Shown: one piece after another, positions 62,474-64,000 of the stretch
Position numbering within the stretch: the stretch's first letter is position 1
How the letters are laid out: every line of letters starts with the position of its first letter
Program-made: the position numbers and the translations under genes
Notes under the pieces: model-generated
Told to the model about the DNA's origin: nothing
Databases searched by the model: none
Seen by the model: the letters and a program-made list of their open reading frames with translations, nothing else
Source of the DNA: Beroe forskalii
Taxonomy: Eukaryota > Ctenophora > Nuda > Beroida > Beroidae
Direction: 5' to 3'
DNA length: 64,000 nt
Assembly (NCBI GenBank): GCA_011033025.1
Contig: WFMF01000458.1
Coordinates: 1-64,000 of the forward strand

Positions 62474-63425
62474 CATGCATGCATTTCACTAGGGCATCAA
62501 AAACCTTGCAACTAATTAGTTTTTTTTCTTTCTTTGCATAACAAGGGCCCCAAAAATATTTCTATGTTAATCAAAAGAGGTGAACAATTCGTCATAGAAT
62601 TTCTCCTGAAGTTTCACACGCTTCAATCAATCATACTGCAGCTAATTGCAACAAGTTAATTAATTGCCTACGGGCTTTGTTTGCAAAACTCTCCTGCAAT
62701 CTTGTTTCAAGCAGTCAGCAAACACTTTCTCGGTTTATTTTACTTTTGAAGGCAATCATTTCTTTTACTGGTCTCTTCAAACAATGTGGCATGCCTTTCA
62801 CTACGAAGAATATAATTCTCCGTATTAAATTCCTGCATAAGTCGATCAGGTACTACGGTCAACAGATTCTTCTTCCGAGATGAATTTATCCTAATTTCTC
62901 CTGACAAACAAAACGTCAGCTGTTATTTCGTTATTAGGATTATGAGTTCTTAATTTCGCACAATGGTGCACTGATGCCACTTTACGACAGTTAATAAACT
63001 CCCTTCCCCTTGACCCTTTGAAATAATGAAATACTGAATATTGAGCATATTGCTTTATCTCTGCCACTTTCAAATACTAATTTGGTTCATTATCTGCCTC
63101 GCGAAAATGACAAATAACTTACTATCAATACTGATTCTGTTCGATCAATCACATTGGCTCAAGTCACACTGCTGCCTCTCCGAGAATATTGCATTTGCAC
63201 TGGATTTGCGTCACATCAGTTGATGTTCTCTGTAGAAACTATTAGCCTTTATTAAAACCTTGGTCGTGTGAACTCCGAGAGAGCCCAATCACAGCGATTC
63301 GTGGCTCGGTGCAACATTTACACCGCGTTGCTGTCAATTTTGACAACATTGCGCAGCGTCGTTATATTCGAGAGGTTACACGGACTAATTATAGTATTTG
63401 CCTGCTTTCCTTTGTTACAATTGTC
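62474..63425. other. Intergenic region and likely promoter
   Basis: This lies between the stop at 62473 and the ATG at 63432. A CCAAT-type word (GCCCAATCACAGCG) at about 63279-63292 and a locally GC-richer stretch to 63370 are compatible with a promoter for the next gene. No other gene is seen. Confidence 0.4.
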
Positions 63426-63431
63426 GTCGAA

Positions 63432-63847
63432 ATGAGGTAGGTTATTTAAAGCAGTGAGAGTAGGGCAATGGATTTCAATACTTTTATAACTACTACCATA
63501 GTTTTGAAGGATGAAATTTTATGGAACGTTTAGTTGAGTTGCGAGTAGAAAATATTTTGCTTCCATCATTCGAACATATAATCGTTTGCTGTGACTATGC
63601 CACTGCACTGCCCAGATAGTTTGGTTGTGTTTTCTAATCCTTGACTTTCTCAGATCTGAAGTAGAACTTGACGCAGCCCGGGTGAAGTTCAAGTCCTCCC
63701 CGGATATTCACTACTACGAGAAACAAACCCCGGAGGGGGAGCTGGTGTGCCATCCTGACGACAAGCTCATCCTCTCTGAGGACCTCAGCACTGCTGAGGC
63801 AGAGCTGGATGAGGAGGCAAAGGCACTCTATCACAAGGTCCTTTCAA
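63432..63847 (+). CDS. 5' part of an unrecognised gene, cut by window end
   Basis: A tiny first coding exon ATGAG (63432-63436, before GTAGGT) joins in phase 2 to an exon starting 63654 after CTTTCTCAG. The product begins MRSEVELDAARVKFKSSPDI, then HYYEKQTPEGELVCHPDDK, and an acidic Ala/Leu helix (LSTAEAELDEEAKALYHK). The exon ends at 63837 (AAG|GTCCTT) or, with the better donor, 63847 (CAA|GTGAGT). It has no signal peptide. The rest of the gene lies beyond the window. Family not recognised. Confidence 0.6.
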
Positions 63848-64000
63848 GTGAGTGTGACAGGCAGGAAATCAAGTTGATTGTGCATTTTATTCCTACTGTA
63901 TTGTGCAGTCAATAATCGATTGCTTTGCTTTTGATGAGGAGTCCTTGATGAGGCTACAGATTAGGTGTTCTCAATGCGAAATTGGCACAATCTCAAAATT

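Overview
This is animal nuclear DNA: AT-rich, with genes broken into short exons (about 80-310 nt) by GT-AG introns whose phases match, abundant tandem repeats, and several non-autonomous DNA transposons. The proteins (a CCDC83-like coiled-coil protein, a three-domain severin/fragmin-type gelsolin, and a secreted protein with a GCWKD-type Cys domain plus sushi domains) suit an aquatic invertebrate such as a sponge, cnidarian or other non-vertebrate. I cannot name the species. Exon borders below were placed by hand from splice consensus and phase; there is no transcript evidence.

Layout. 1-1.6 kb: a large palindromic minisatellite truncated by the window edge. 1.7-4.9 kb: no supported gene; GC-rich and TTAGGG-like stretches and an (AATTG)n array. 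4.9-21.1 kb, + strand: a ten-exon CCDC83-like gene. Its 4-kb intron 8 contains a whole opposite-strand gene (12.9-16.1 kb) for a signal peptide, a Cys-rich domain and six sushi exons, some recently duplicated. 22.3-26 kb: two tentative genes, one on each strand. 29.1-33.2 kb, + strand: a nine-exon gelsolin-like gene. 33.7-38.8 kb: a decayed transposon with long inverted ends and a nested hAT-like element. 41.7-43.7 kb: a second, intact copy of the last three gelsolin exons, part of a large direct duplication (about 30.96-41.6 kb against 41.64-47.2 kb). 45.5-45.8 kb, - strand: a small acidic ORF with a TATA box. 53.5-55.7 kb and 56.1-56.6 kb: two small + strand gene candidates. 57.5-62.5 kb: a ten-exon gene for a 723-residue protein with an acidic Ala/Glu/Pro/Val repeat tail. 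63.4 kb to the end: the 5' part of another gene.

The most striking pattern is that many tandem repeats sit exactly on exon edges. Their units carry copies of the adjoining splice acceptor, donor or stop codon while the true exon stays intact. I count at least seven cases in three or four genes. The second notable item is the duplicated gelsolin 3' cassette: its exons differ only at four synonymous sites while the introns have diverged strongly. The gelsolin would act on actin filaments and the CCDC83-like protein is a coiled-coil scaffold. Nothing shows that the neighbouring genes work together.
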